The notes: generated from the letters alone by a model not told the origin. A stretch of DNA of 64,000 bases from Luteolibacter sp. LG18 (GCF_036322585.1 NZ_AP024600.1:992001-1056000), one strand, 5' to 3'. Positions 16,634 through 24,571 are shown, counted from the stretch's first letter. Program-made: numbers and translations.

Positions 16634-17524
16634 TCACAGCGGCTTCACGGGAGATCTCGAAGGCACTTCAGTTCTCCCGCCATCGCGGTTCCGCAACCAC
16701 CGCTTCCACACGAAAACCACGCCCAAGCCTGAGAACACCAAGCAGATGATCGCGAGCATCACCCGTTCAATCGGATCATCAGGTGGAGCTGATGGCAGAG
16801 GCGGCACCGGCAGGTCCGCCCACTTCACCTCCGGCGGCGTGCCGTTCCAATATGGTTGCGAGGGATCGAAGATGTCCTTTCCACCATCACGCACCGTTCC
16901 GTCCGGCTGGATGGTCCCGTTCATGGCGGTATTGTCGATCCGGAGGATCACCGCTTTCCCGTCGAAGGGCACCGGATCGAACTTGAGCGTTCCGGGAATC
17001 AACGGCGCGACCACGAGAGGCGGATTGGAGGGGCCGGTCACGGTGTTTGGCTTTGAGACGATATAGGCGAACCCGCATTCCCCCCGGGCGAGCGCGCCGG
17101 CCCCAAGCCGATTATCGGGTTTCACCGAGCCATGGCACTTCGTGTAGAAGATTTCTTCACTGGAAACGATGCCTGCCGCGATCAACTGGCGGAACACTCC
17201 ATTCGAAGTCCCATCGCTCAAATCCAAAGTCGTGTGGGTGGCATCCCGGACGATGATGGCCGTATCCGGATTCGGGAAGCTGCTGTAGTCACTGTCAAAA
17301 TCGAACAGCGCGAGCCCGATCTGGCGAGCATTGCTCATGGCTTGAGTGTAGGATCCACACCCTGAACAACGGGTGACGAACAGGGGCGCGACCAACAGGA
17401 TGGCGATCGCCACCAGACCAACCACGACGATGCCTGCCATCCAGCGCTTGGAACGCATGGCCGCCTCTCCCGGCGGAGGCGCGGGAACTCCAGGTGGCGG
17501 CTGGGGCAACGTTTCCGAGTCCAT
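16634..17524 (-). CDS. Pilin-like membrane protein, tandem paralog 1 (first of the array)
   Basis: 296 residues: MDSETLPQPPPGVPAPPP, transmembrane segment about 29-52, then AMSNARQIGLALFDFDSDYSSFPN. The domain after it has NGVFRQLIAAGIVSSEE, GECGFAYIVSKP, PLVVAPLIPGTLKFDP and GGKDIFDPSQPYW. A second transmembrane segment lies near 253-275 and the tail is basic. It contains two cysteines right after the first membrane segment (RCSGCGS) that the others lack. It is the promoter-proximal gene of four on the minus strand, with gaps of 7 to 65 bases between them, so an operon is likely. Confidence 0.75.
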   Translation of the reverse strand: MDSETLPQPPPGVPAPPPGEAAMRSKRWMAGIVVVGLVAIAILLVAPLFVTRCSGCGSYTQAMSNARQIGLALFDFDSDYSSFPNPDTAIIVRDATHTTLDLSDGTSNGVFRQLIAAGIVSSEEIFYTKCHGSVKPDNRLGAGALARGECGFAYIVSKPNTVTGPSNPPLVVAPLIPGTLKFDPVPFDGKAVILRIDNTAMNGTIQPDGTVRDGGKDIFDPSQPYWNGTPPEVKWADLPVPPLPSAPPDDPIERVMLAIICLVFSGLGVVFVWKRWLRNRDGGRTEVPSRSPVKPL

Positions 17525-17617
17525 GGATTCGGACAGGGTAACCCCATCCGGCGCGACATGGAAGAAGCGTCAGGCCATTCTCGAATTCTTCACGCCGCCT
17601 TCACGCGGCAGCGGGAC

Positions 17618-17748
17618 GTCGCACACGCATTCCTGCTTGTGAGCATGCGAGGCTCATCGCCGGTGGATTCACCAACCACCGGCATGATCCGATTCATGCC
17701 CTTGCCTGATCGCGGAGCGTTCCCGCTCGCAAGGAATGCTTGCGCTAC
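17618..17748. repeat. GTAG-headed REP pair, second copy of the CAAGC-ATTCCT type
   Basis: The left unit (17618) reads GTCG then CACACGCATTCCTGCTTGTG, a slightly damaged copy of the unit at 13865. The right unit, on the minus strand from 17748, is GTAG then CGCAAGCATTCCTTGCG. The TAG of this head (17745-17747) is the stop codon of thrC. With the copy at 13865-14002 it brackets the four-gene array. Confidence 0.82.
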
Positions 17749-19040
17749 CTTTTCAGCCAGGCCTTGAAGGCCTCTTCATCGGCGGCCATCGGGATGGCGA
17801 CCTTCTCGCGGTCGGCGAGGATGGCGAGGCGTTCGGGGATCTCGACGGCGTCCTTGCCCAGCTCCTCTTCCATCACGTCGAGGAACTTCGCCGGATGGGC
17901 GGTGCCGAGGGTGATGGTGGCGCAGCCGGGGTGCGCGGCGCGCCATTTCTGGGCGGCCAACCAGCCGACGGCGGCGTGCGGATCGAGATCGTAGCCGAGC
18001 GTGGACTTCACCGTGCGCATCGCGGCGCGGGTCTGCTCGTCGGTGAACGAGAAACCAGTGATCTTGCCGCGCATCGCGTCCCACGAGCCGCCGAAGAGGG
18101 CGTGCATGCGGGCGAAATTGGAAGGCGCGCCGACGTCCATCGCGTTCGAGATGGTGGCGACGCTCGGACGCGGCTGGTAATCGCCGCTCTTCAGATACTG
18201 TGGCACCACGTCGTTCGCGTTGGTGGCGGCGACGAAGTGCTCGACCGGCAGGCCGAGCTGCACGGCCAGCAGGCCGGCGGTGAGGTTGCCGAAGTTTCCG
18301 GACGGCACCACGAACACCGGCTTCACGCCCTCGGGCAGGGAACGGGCGGCCTCGAAGTAGTAGAAACTCTGCGGCACCAGGCGCGCGAGGTTGATCGAGT
18401 TCGCGGAGGTGAGGTTCAGCGATTCGGCCAGCCCGCGGTCGAGGAAGGCGGACTTCACCAGGCGCTGGCAGTCATCGAAGGTGCCGTCGATTTCCAGCGC
18501 GGTGATGTTGTCGCCGAGGGTGGTGAGCTGCTTTTCCTGGAGGCCGGAAACCTTGCCCTTCGGATAGAGGATGACCACGCGGGTGCCGGGCACACGGTGG
18601 AAGGCGGAGGCCACCGCGCCGCCGGTGTCACCGGAGGTGGCGACCAGCACGGTCAGCTCGCGGTTGTCACCGCGGACCAGCCACGCCATCAGGCGAGCCA
18701 TGAAGCGCGCGCCGAAATCCTTGAAGGCAAGCGTGGGGCCGTGGAAGAGCTCGAGGATGTGGTCGCCGGGAGCGATGCCCACCACCGGAGCCTCGAAGGA
18801 CAGCGTGCCCTCGACAATCTCCCGCAGCGCGGACGCCGGGACATCCTCGCCGAAGAAGGCCTCGGCGATGGCGAAACCGATCTCCTGGATGCTGAGGTGG
18901 CGCCAGATCTGCCAGAACTCCGCCGGCAGCACCGGCAGGGTCTCGGGCATGTAGAGACCGTTGTCCGCGGGCAGCGAGCGGAGGATCGCCTCCTTCAGGT
19001 CAACGGGAGCGATCTGGCGGTTGGTGGAGTGGTAGAGCAC
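17745..19040 (-). CDS. thrC: Threonine synthase
   Basis: 431 residues. A PLP enzyme that converts O-phosphohomoserine to threonine. It starts MLYHSTNRQIAPVDLKEAI as in bacterial ThrC. The PLP lysine lies in HGPTLAFKDFGARFM, and the phosphate-binding loops are in VLVATSGDTGGAVASAF and VPSGNFGNLTAGLLA. The ATG at 19040 begins the conserved N-terminus. It lies 25 bases downstream of thrB on the same strand, so the two are an operon, but no homoserine dehydrogenase gene is in the window. The stop codon TAG is part of a GTAG repeat head, so the final codons may differ from those of relatives. Confidence 0.96.
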   Translation of the reverse strand: MLYHSTNRQIAPVDLKEAILRSLPADNGLYMPETLPVLPAEFWQIWRHLSIQEIGFAIAEAFFGEDVPASALREIVEGTLSFEAPVVGIAPGDHILELFHGPTLAFKDFGARFMARLMAWLVRGDNRELTVLVATSGDTGGAVASAFHRVPGTRVVILYPKGKVSGLQEKQLTTLGDNITALEIDGTFDDCQRLVKSAFLDRGLAESLNLTSANSINLARLVPQSFYYFEAARSLPEGVKPVFVVPSGNFGNLTAGLLAVQLGLPVEHFVAATNANDVVPQYLKSGDYQPRPSVATISNAMDVGAPSNFARMHALFGGSWDAMRGKITGFSFTDEQTRAAMRTVKSTLGYDLDPHAAVGWLAAQKWRAAHPGCATITLGTAHPAKFLDVMEEELGKDAVEIPERLAILADREKVAIPMAADEEAFKAWLKR

Positions 19041-19065
19041 GTCGTCCTCGGGGGCTGGGGCTGCG

Positions 19066-20022
19066 TTACTGCGCGGGCGTTTCGGAGATCACGTGGACCC
19101 CGTGCGGGTTGATCTTCGAGATGTAGCACTGGTTGCCGAGCGGCACGGCCGAGAACACCTTCGAGATCGCGTCCACCACCTTGCGGGCGCTTTCCTTGCC
19201 CTCGCACAGCGCGAAGACGGACGGACCGGCACCGGAGATCGAGAACCCGAGGGCTCCCGCGCCCATGGCGGCGCGCTTCGCCTTGTAGAAATCCGGGATC
19301 AGCTTCTGGCGGCGCGGCTCGGCGATCACATCGTGGATCGAGCGGGCGATGAGACCGTAGTCCTCCTGAATCAGGCCGCAGAGCAGGCCGCCGAGGTTGC
19401 CGATCTGCTGGGTGGCGTTTTCCAGCGGGATTTCCTTCGGCAGGATCTCGCGAGCCACCTTGGTGAGAATCTCGATGTCCGGGTGGACCACGGCGGCCCA
19501 CAGGTTCTTCGGCGGGGCGATCTGGGCGACGTCCAGCTCGTCGTTCGAGCGGATGAAAACGATGCCGCCGAGCAGGCAGGGACCGACGTTGTCGGCGTGC
19601 CACGCGCCGTCGGCGGAGGCTTCACCGGCCATCGCGAAGGGCAGGAGCTGCTTCTTGGAAAGGGGTTCGCCGATGAGCTTGTTCACGGCGTAGGCACCGG
19701 CCACGGCGGAGGCGGCGGAGGAACCCAGGCCGGAGCCGAAGGGCATCTTCTTGTGGATCTCCATCTCGATCCCGCGGTCGGTCATGCCGAGGTGCTTGAG
19801 CAGGTCGAGCGCGGCCACGCCGGCGGTGTTCTGGGCCGGGTTCTTCGGAAGCTTGCCGTTGTCCCCAGTAATCTTGGTGATGTGCAGGCCGGGTTTGTCA
19901 CAGAAACGGACCACCACCTCGTCACCGGGGGCGTCGATGGCGAAGCCAAGGACGTCGTAGCCACAGGCGACGTTCGCCACCGTGGCGGGGGCGAAAACAC
20001 GGATTTCATGGGAAGAGCTCAT
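19066..20022 (-). CDS. thrB: Homoserine kinase (GHMP kinase family)
   Basis: 318 residues. Phosphorylates homoserine with ATP, feeding threonine synthase encoded just downstream. It starts MSSSHEIRVFAPATVANVACGYDVLGFAID, with the family motif 1 (PATVAN..G.D..G). The ATP-binding glycine/serine loop is PFGSGLGSSAASAVAGAYA, and the C-terminal motif 3 is GALGFSISGAGPSVFALC. The ATG at 20022 fits the family start; the preceding 13 open codons are not homologous. thrB and thrC are 25 bases apart. No attenuator or T-box was recognised upstream. Confidence 0.95.
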   Translation of the reverse strand: MSSSHEIRVFAPATVANVACGYDVLGFAIDAPGDEVVVRFCDKPGLHITKITGDNGKLPKNPAQNTAGVAALDLLKHLGMTDRGIEMEIHKKMPFGSGLGSSAASAVAGAYAVNKLIGEPLSKKQLLPFAMAGEASADGAWHADNVGPCLLGGIVFIRSNDELDVAQIAPPKNLWAAVVHPDIEILTKVAREILPKEIPLENATQQIGNLGGLLCGLIQEDYGLIARSIHDVIAEPRRQKLIPDFYKAKRAAMGAGALGFSISGAGPSVFALCEGKESARKVVDAISKVFSAVPLGNQCYISKINPHGVHVISETPAQ

Positions 20023-20123
20023 GAGCGCGCGGAGTGTGCACATCCCCCCCCCACCGGCCAACCCCGCAATTGACCTGTTTCTAGAACAAATGTTCAGGTT
20101 CCGCGGGAGGCCATTGCTCCTCT

Positions 20124-20480
20124 CTACGCCGGCGGAGGTAACACGGGTTTACCCTTGGTCCTAGGCAGGCGGCGGCGAGCAAACTGCTGCTGCCGCTGAG
20201 CCAGCGGGATTCCCTCGTAAATCGTTTCCACCAGATCCTTCACCCGTCTTGCGACGATACTCTTCGGATTCCATTGGTAGAGCCGAGTTCGCCCGACCTC
20301 CCGGGACACCAAAACTCCAACACGCTCGAATTTATCAAGCTGCCGCTGGACCGAAAGCAGCGAGATCTCCAGGTCAGACGACACCGCCCGACCATAGGTT
20401 TCCCCGTGGTGATAGAGGTGCAGCAATGCGGCCTCCGCCGCATCGCTTCCAAACAGGTCCCCCAGCACACCGCGCTTCAT
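20124..20480 (-). CDS. Winged-helix regulator associated with a nucleotidyltransferase
   Basis: 118 residues. The first 70 form a winged helix: GSDAAEAALLHLYHHGETYG, a recognition-helix region SDLEISLLSVQRQLDKFERVG, and a wing VLVSREVGRTRLYQWNP. The rest (SIVARRVKDLVETIYEGI) is helical with a basic tail. This is the layout of the small winged-helix proteins that are often found fused or next to minimal nucleotidyltransferases. Here the partner is the divergent gene at 20521, and the 40 bases between them hold a palindrome likely to be this protein's own operator. DNA binding and autoregulation are inferences. Confidence 0.78.
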   Translation of the reverse strand: MKRGVLGDLFGSDAAEAALLHLYHHGETYGRAVSSDLEISLLSVQRQLDKFERVGVLVSREVGRTRLYQWNPKSIVARRVKDLVETIYEGIPLAQRQQQFARRRLPRTKGKPVLPPPA

Positions 20481-20481
20481 G

Positions 20482-20517
20482 ACTTGAAAATAAAATCAAA
20501 TGACTTATTTTTCAAGT
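20482..20517. promoter_or_regulatory. Palindromic operator between the divergent winged-helix and nucleotidyltransferase genes
   Basis: ACTTGAAAATAA (20482-20493) and TTATTTTTCAAGT (20505-20517) are inverted copies, with one extra A, separated by 11 bases. TCAAATGACT also occurs twice (20496 and 20516). The AT-rich palindrome fills almost the whole 40-base gap, so a protein bound here would control both genes. Confidence 0.72.
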
Positions 20518-20520
20518 CAA

Positions 20521-21078
20521 ATGACTGAGCCCGATTGGAAAAGCTGCAACGAGGAAGACTTCTGGAGCTACATCGCTTGGCATCTTTCCAAAGCAGGTAT
20601 CGAGTCGGTCTTGGTGGGAGGAGCGGTCGTCGCCATTTACTCCGAGGGGCTCTATCGATCCGGCGATGTGGATCTAGTCCTTGAAGGATGGCCCCTCAAA
20701 CCGGTGGCGGAGGTTCTGGAGCCCCTTGGCTTCCGGCCAAGCGGAAGACACTGGTCCCACCCATCCTGCGCCCACCTTTATCTGGAGTTTCCTCCCGGCC
20801 CGGTCTCCCTGGGGGAGCAATACCCCGTGATACCCGCGGAACTGGAGAAGGAAGGCCAACGGCTGAAGCTACTCTCGCCAACCGATTGCGTGAAGGACCG
20901 GCTCGCCGCGTGGATTCATTGGAAGTCACGCTCCAGACTGGATCAAGCGGCCTTGGTCGCGAGCCGTCAGGATGGCGCTGTGGATTTCGAAGAAGTCCGC
21001 CGTTGGTGCGGCAAGGAGGGCGCTCCAACGGCCTACGACGATCTCCTGGCCGCAGTCCAAAACTTAGGCATGGAGTAA
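20521..21078 (+). CDS. Nucleotidyltransferase-fold protein (DUF6036/AbiEii-like)
   Basis: 185 residues. The segment VLVGGAVVAIYSEGLYRSGDVDLVLEG matches the minimal nucleotidyltransferase fold: G-G, then D-x-D as metal ligands. The C-terminal half (LSPTDCVKDRLAAWIHWKSRSRLDQA) resembles the helical part of nucleotidyltransferase-like proteins of the AbiEii/DUF6036 type. Some such proteins are toxins that modify tRNA or proteins; others have no known role. The ATG at 20521 was chosen because it follows the operator; an upstream in-frame start at 20500 would lie inside it. The divergent winged-helix gene is the likely regulator or antitoxin. Confidence 0.75.
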   Translation: MTEPDWKSCNEEDFWSYIAWHLSKAGIESVLVGGAVVAIYSEGLYRSGDVDLVLEGWPLKPVAEVLEPLGFRPSGRHWSHPSCAHLYLEFPPGPVSLGEQYPVIPAELEKEGQRLKLLSPTDCVKDRLAAWIHWKSRSRLDQAALVASRQDGAVDFEEVRRWCGKEGAPTAYDDLLAAVQNLGME

Positions 21079-21108
21079 TCGGGACTATCCGCCAATCGGA
21101 CTTCAAAC

Positions 21109-21134
21109 AAGCCGCCGGCAGGGACCGGCGGCTT
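21109..21134. terminator. Bidirectional hairpin between the nucleotidyltransferase and PEP-CTERM genes
   Basis: AAGCCGCCGG and CCGGCGGCTT pair perfectly around a 6-base loop, between convergent genes ending at 21078 and 21153. Confidence 0.75.
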
Positions 21135-21152
21135 CGAAAACGGGCGGAACGT

Positions 21153-21788
21153 TCAGCAGGTCCTACGGCGGCGTCCCAGCAACAACGCGGCACCACCGAG
21201 AGCCAGGAGGCTGCCGGACGGCTCCGGAACCGGCTCCGCCGGGACGGTCGCGTAGACGGACAGCAGTGAAAAGGGGTCGTGCACCGTCGAACCATCGACG
21301 TCGGACGGGTTGAGGTTGGTGAACTCGATCCCCTTGATGGCCAGAGGCCCGGTGTAGAGGTCGTTGATGTCGAAGGTTTGCCGGGCGACGTATTTCTTCG
21401 CTTGGGTATCGAGCACTTTCACGCCGCCGGCGTCGTCGAGAGTCAGCGTGTCGGTATACGAACCGTCCGACAGGAGGAGCCGGACATCGAATCCGGATCC
21501 CGCGGGATCCGGGAAGACCCGCAAGGTGGAGTTCACGATGATCTGCCCGGTGCCGTCGTCGAAGAAGGCGGTGCTCCAGGTCAACGTCAGGGTCTGGCCC
21601 TCGTCCAGCTCCACACCGCTCCAGCCGGTGGAGTTGGTCTGGTCGGTGACGGGATCGGGATTGCCCAGGTAGGTCGGAGGGGCGTCCAGCACCCCGTCCA
21701 CCCAATAGGACGCTCCGGAGGCGGTGGAACAGGCAATCAAGGGCAGAACAGCGGCGGCGGCGCACGCCATGGCGGGTGTATGTTTCAT
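21153..21788 (-). CDS. PEP-CTERM-sorted extracellular protein
   Basis: 211 residues. A signal peptide (MKHTPAMACAAAAVLPLIA) is followed by a beta-rich, low-charge domain of about 160 residues. The C-terminal sorting signal reads VPEPSGSLLALGGAALLLGRRRR: a PEP motif, a hydrophobic span, then a basic tail. That signal is cut by exosortase at the outer face of the inner membrane, and the proteins usually end up on the cell surface or in the matrix. The domain (VDGVLDAPPTYLGNPDP, VRLLLSDGSYTDTLTLDDAGG) is not one I recognise. ATG 21788 starts the signal peptide. Confidence 0.88.
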   Translation of the reverse strand: MKHTPAMACAAAAVLPLIACSTASGASYWVDGVLDAPPTYLGNPDPVTDQTNSTGWSGVELDEGQTLTLTWSTAFFDDGTGQIIVNSTLRVFPDPAGSGFDVRLLLSDGSYTDTLTLDDAGGVKVLDTQAKKYVARQTFDINDLYTGPLAIKGIEFTNLNPSDVDGSTVHDPFSLLSVYATVPAEPVPEPSGSLLALGGAALLLGRRRRTC

Positions 21789-22152
21789 GGGATCAAGGGA
21801 TCTCCAGAGATGCTCTAACAAGAGAGGCGCATCTCATGGGGCAAGGTGTCAGCCACTCCGCTCTATCTGTTAGGTGCAATTGATCAATGGGAAACATGTG
21901 GTTGCATTATGCACTCACAATCAACACATTAAGTGGTTTTACGTAGCGAGCGGAAAGAGCCCCATCCAAGTGCAGTTGTTTCAAACAATCTAACAGATTC
22001 AAGGTCCGGCACATGCACCAAAGCGGTGTCATGACAACCTCGGGACGGCGACCCCGGACGACGATCTCCGTTTGACAAAAAAATTTCGCGCCACCTTCCC
22101 CAAGGGGCAATCGGAGCCCGGTTTGAGGACGGACCGCGCCCCCTCAAATGCG
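21789..22152. other. AT-rich intergenic region, no gene seen
   Basis: About 360 bases upstream of the PEP-CTERM gene, noticeably richer in A and T than the surroundings (for example 21880-22000). GTTAGAG at about 21815, read on the minus strand, and other TTG/TTAGA-like pieces could form a promoter for that gene. ATCTGTTAG near 21866 and CTAACAGAT near 21987 are inverted but 110 bases apart. No protein-like frame, tRNA or recognised riboswitch. Confidence 0.4.
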
Positions 22153-22181
22153 AAAGCCGCCGGTTCTCACCGACGGCTTTT
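22153..22181 (-). terminator. Terminator after the Dabb lipoprotein gene
   Basis: AAAGCCGCCGGT and ACCGACGGCTTT pair over 12 positions with one mismatch around TCTC. It lies about 60 bases past the minus-strand stop at 22242. Confidence 0.65.
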
Positions 22182-22241
22182 GGTAATTCAACGGACCTCC
22201 CCGGACGGAGGCAAGGTGATCCTCTCTTCGGGGCCTGGCGC

Positions 22242-22628
22242 TCACCGCGTCACATCATAGACCACGATCTTCTTCGACAGCGGCTTGAGCACCTCGGCGA
22301 CCTTCTTCTGGTGCAGCGGGTGGGTTTCGTAGGCCTGGAGGGCGGCGGCGGACTCGAAACGGGAGACCAGCGCGAAGTCGAAGGAATCGTCCACCACCGG
22401 GCGGTCGCTCTGCAGGGCGGTGCCCTTGTCGTAGAACTTCATGCCGGGAATGGCGCGGAGCTCATCGGCGGTGGCGCTGATGGCCTGCTTGTCGGCCGCA
22501 TTGCCGGGCTTCTTCAGCCAGATCAGGACGACGTGGTCGACGGTGCCCGGAGCGGCCGGCGGGGCGAGCGGGCTGGTGGCGCAGGAGGCCAGGGCGAGGA
22601 CGGGAACGAGAGCAAGGAGGGCTTTCAT
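22242..22628 (-). CDS. Dabb (stress-responsive alpha/beta-barrel) lipoprotein
   Basis: 128 residues with the lipoprotein signal MKALLALVPVLALASC. The remaining 100 residues fit the dimeric ferredoxin-like 'Dabb' domain: VDHVVLIWLKKPG at the start, ADELRAIPGMKFYDKG in the middle, and the closing DFALVSRFESAAALQAYETHP. Dabb proteins in general are small dimers of varied and mostly unknown function; exported lipoprotein versions like this one are common in PVC and related bacteria. It lies 6 bases after the RlpA-like gene and may be co-transcribed with it and with the HU gene. Confidence 0.82.
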   Translation of the reverse strand: MKALLALVPVLALASCATSPLAPPAAPGTVDHVVLIWLKKPGNAADKQAISATADELRAIPGMKFYDKGTALQSDRPVVDDSFDFALVSRFESAAALQAYETHPLHQKKVAEVLKPLSKKIVVYDVTR

Positions 22629-22634
22629 CGGGTG

Positions 22635-23201
22635 TTAGAGTAACCCGAAGAACCACTTGCGGGAGCGTTTTCTTTCATACGCCCCGTCACCGACGGAGAG
22701 AACCTCGACGTGGACGCGGGTGAGCCCCTTTTCGCGGAAGCCCAGCTTGCGGGCGGCGCGGGGCGAAACGTCCAACAGGCGGCCGGCGATGAACGGGCCG
22801 CGGTCGTTGATGCGGAGCTTCACCTTGCGGCCGTTCTCCAGGTTCGTGACCCGGACCATGCACGGCAGCGGCAGCGTCTTGTGGGCCCCGATCAGGTGCC
22901 AGGGCATCACTTTCTCGCCGAGCGAGGTGGTGCCGCGCTTCAAACCGAGGAAGGAGGACTCGTCGTACCAGGACGCGACGCCGCTTTCCTGATAGTTGAG
23001 CGCCTCCTGGACGCCCATCGGCTGGTAATACTCGCCGCGGGTGGTGTAACCGCGGGTCTGATAGCCACGGTAACCGCCGGGGTAGGCGCAGGACGGGAAA
23101 CAAAGGGCCGCCAGCGCCAGAAGGAGGAAGAGGGGGGCAAGCCGCCATCCCGTCCGCGGATCGGGACGGGAGGTGGAATCGGCTTGCCGGGAGGTGCTCA
23201 C
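22635..23201 (-). CDS. RlpA-like septal-ring lipoprotein with a double-psi beta-barrel
   Basis: 188 residues starting at GTG 23201. A basic N-terminus and a hydrophobic signal (APLFLLLALAALCFPSC) give a lipoprotein anchor. A Tyr/Gly-rich linker (YPGGYRGYQTRGYTTRGEYY) leads to the barrel: GVASWYDESSFLGLKRG, GAHKTLPLPCMVRVTNLENG, RINDRGPFIAGRLLDVSPRA. RlpA proteins act at the division site; some are lytic transglycosylases acting on naked glycan. The Asp in RINDRGPF is the catalytic-type residue; no SPOR domain is present. The GTGA overlap with the HU gene stop shows translational coupling. Confidence 0.87.
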   Translation of the reverse strand: MSTSRQADSTSRPDPRTGWRLAPLFLLLALAALCFPSCAYPGGYRGYQTRGYTTRGEYYQPMGVQEALNYQESGVASWYDESSFLGLKRGTTSLGEKVMPWHLIGAHKTLPLPCMVRVTNLENGRKVKLRINDRGPFIAGRLLDVSPRAARKLGFREKGLTRVHVEVLSVGDGAYERKRSRKWFFGLL

Positions 23202-23533
23202 GCCTTGTCGCGTTCGCGGATGACCTGGAGGGTCGCGGCGACCTTCTCCTTCATTTCCTTGCCGGGCTTGAACTTGACCGCGGCACGGGCGGGGATCGGG
23301 ACGTCCTTGTCCGGGTTCTTCGGGTTGCGGCCGATCTTGGCCTTCATCTCGCGCACCTGGAAGGCGCCGAAATTGCGCATGACGACGGTGTCTCCCTGGG
23401 CGAGGCATTCCGTGATCTCGTCGATGAGCGACTGGACGACGTCGAAGACGACCTGTTGGGTCACTTCGGTGCCGCGTTCGCCGAGTTGGTCCGTGATCTT
23501 GATGACGAGTTCGCGCTTGGTGATGGTGGCCAT
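23198..23533 (-). CDS. HU/IHF-family DNA-binding protein
   Basis: 111 residues, nearly 20 longer than E. coli HU because of a short C-terminal extension. The helical dimer part (ITKRELVIKITDQLGERG..VVFDVVQSLIDEITECLAQGD) and the first strand (TVVMRNFGAFQVRE) are followed by the DNA-binding arm with GRNPKNPDKDVPIPARAAVKFKPGKEMKEKV. It bends and compacts DNA. Its final TGA overlaps the GTG of the RlpA-like gene, an unusual partnership, so the two proteins are made from one mRNA. Confidence 0.94.
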   Translation of the reverse strand: MATITKRELVIKITDQLGERGTEVTQQVVFDVVQSLIDEITECLAQGDTVVMRNFGAFQVREMKAKIGRNPKNPDKDVPIPARAAVKFKPGKEMKEKVAATLQVIRERDKA

Positions 23534-23608
23534 GGGTGTGTCAGGAAAGCTGCGGGGGGAGGACTACATGAGCGGGCCGGATTGTCCGCTAAAAAAAACC
23601 GGAAAAAA

Positions 23609-24571
23609 TCATGCGGTTTCCGTGCCACCTTCCGCAGATTCATCTTCAGAAGCCGTTGACAATCCGAGAACGGCACCGGTAGTCCGGAAATGAAGCTTGG
23701 CCGCCTTGCCCAGGGCGGACTCGCCGCGGGCCGCCACCAGTTGCTTCCCGGCGGCGATCACGGCGGCGGACGCGCCGAGCGGCAGGGTCACCCCGCAGGC
23801 CTCGGAGGTCTTGTCCATCCAGGACACGAAACGCTCGCGGGCGAGGATCGAGGCGGCCGCCACGGCGATGTCGGATTCGCCCTTGGTCCGCTGGTCGAGC
23901 TGGATGGTGAGGCCCTTCTGTTTGAGGGCGCGCTGGAGCACCTGCGGCTGCGCGAACTGGTCGCTGAGCGCACGCGGGCAATCCGGGCGCTTCGCCAGCA
24001 GCAGCTCGATCACGCGCGCGTGGCCCCACGCCAGCAGGCGGTTGAGATTCCCGAACGAGGCGTGCATCTCGTTGTATTTCTCCGGCCCGATGGCCACGAC
24101 CTCGGACTGGCAGCCGGGGGTGTTGCGGATGACCTCCGCCAGCTTGCGGATCTTGGCGGCGCTGGAAATACGTTTCGAGTCCATGATGCCGGCCTCCATC
24201 AGCTTCCGCACCACGCTGCCATCGGTGTAGACGCCGGCGATCACCAGCGGCCCGAAGAAGTCGCCCTTCCCGCTTTCATCGATGCCGAAGTGCGGCTGGA
24301 ACATCTCGGGATCGTTCACCTCCTCGTAGCCGAGCTTCGCCTCGCCGAGCACCTCCGGCTCCAGCGTGAAGCTGATGAAGTCCTCGGTGTCCTTGCCCTG
24401 CACCAGCACCTTCGGCCCCTTTTCATAGACAGTGACGTTCAGCTTCCCCTTCCGTGCGGAGTAGAGGGCGTACTGCTTCGGTTCGAAATCGAAGCCCTGA
24501 CGCTCCAGCACCTCGCGCAGGGTCTTCGCCTGGGCGGCGGTGAGCGGGGCGGTGAACGAGGTGAGTGCCAT
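23609..24571 (-). CDS. rnhC: Ribonuclease HIII
   Basis: 320 residues. Hydrolyses RNA in RNA-DNA hybrids. The N-terminal TBP-like substrate-binding domain occupies about 1-90 (MALTSFTAPLTAAQAKTLRE.., YSARKGKLNVTVYEKGPKV). The type 2 RNase H domain follows, with the diagnostic GIDESGKGDFFGPLVIAG carrying the catalytic D-E. Later parts include DSKRISSAAKIRKLAE and the conserved FGNLNRLLAWGHARVIE and GESDIAVAAASILARERF blocks. The ATG at 24571 begins the TBP-like domain. It is divergent from mutY, pairing two nucleic-acid maintenance genes. Confidence 0.93.
   Translation of the reverse strand: MALTSFTAPLTAAQAKTLREVLERQGFDFEPKQYALYSARKGKLNVTVYEKGPKVLVQGKDTEDFISFTLEPEVLGEAKLGYEEVNDPEMFQPHFGIDESGKGDFFGPLVIAGVYTDGSVVRKLMEAGIMDSKRISSAAKIRKLAEVIRNTPGCQSEVVAIGPEKYNEMHASFGNLNRLLAWGHARVIELLLAKRPDCPRALSDQFAQPQVLQRALKQKGLTIQLDQRTKGESDIAVAAASILARERFVSWMDKTSEACGVTLPLGASAAVIAAGKQLVAARGESALGKAAKLHFRTTGAVLGLSTASEDESAEGGTETA

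Noticed and set aside
21907..22147. Small minus-strand open frames in the AT-rich gap
   Set aside because: No start signals or protein-like pattern; they overlap each other in different frames.
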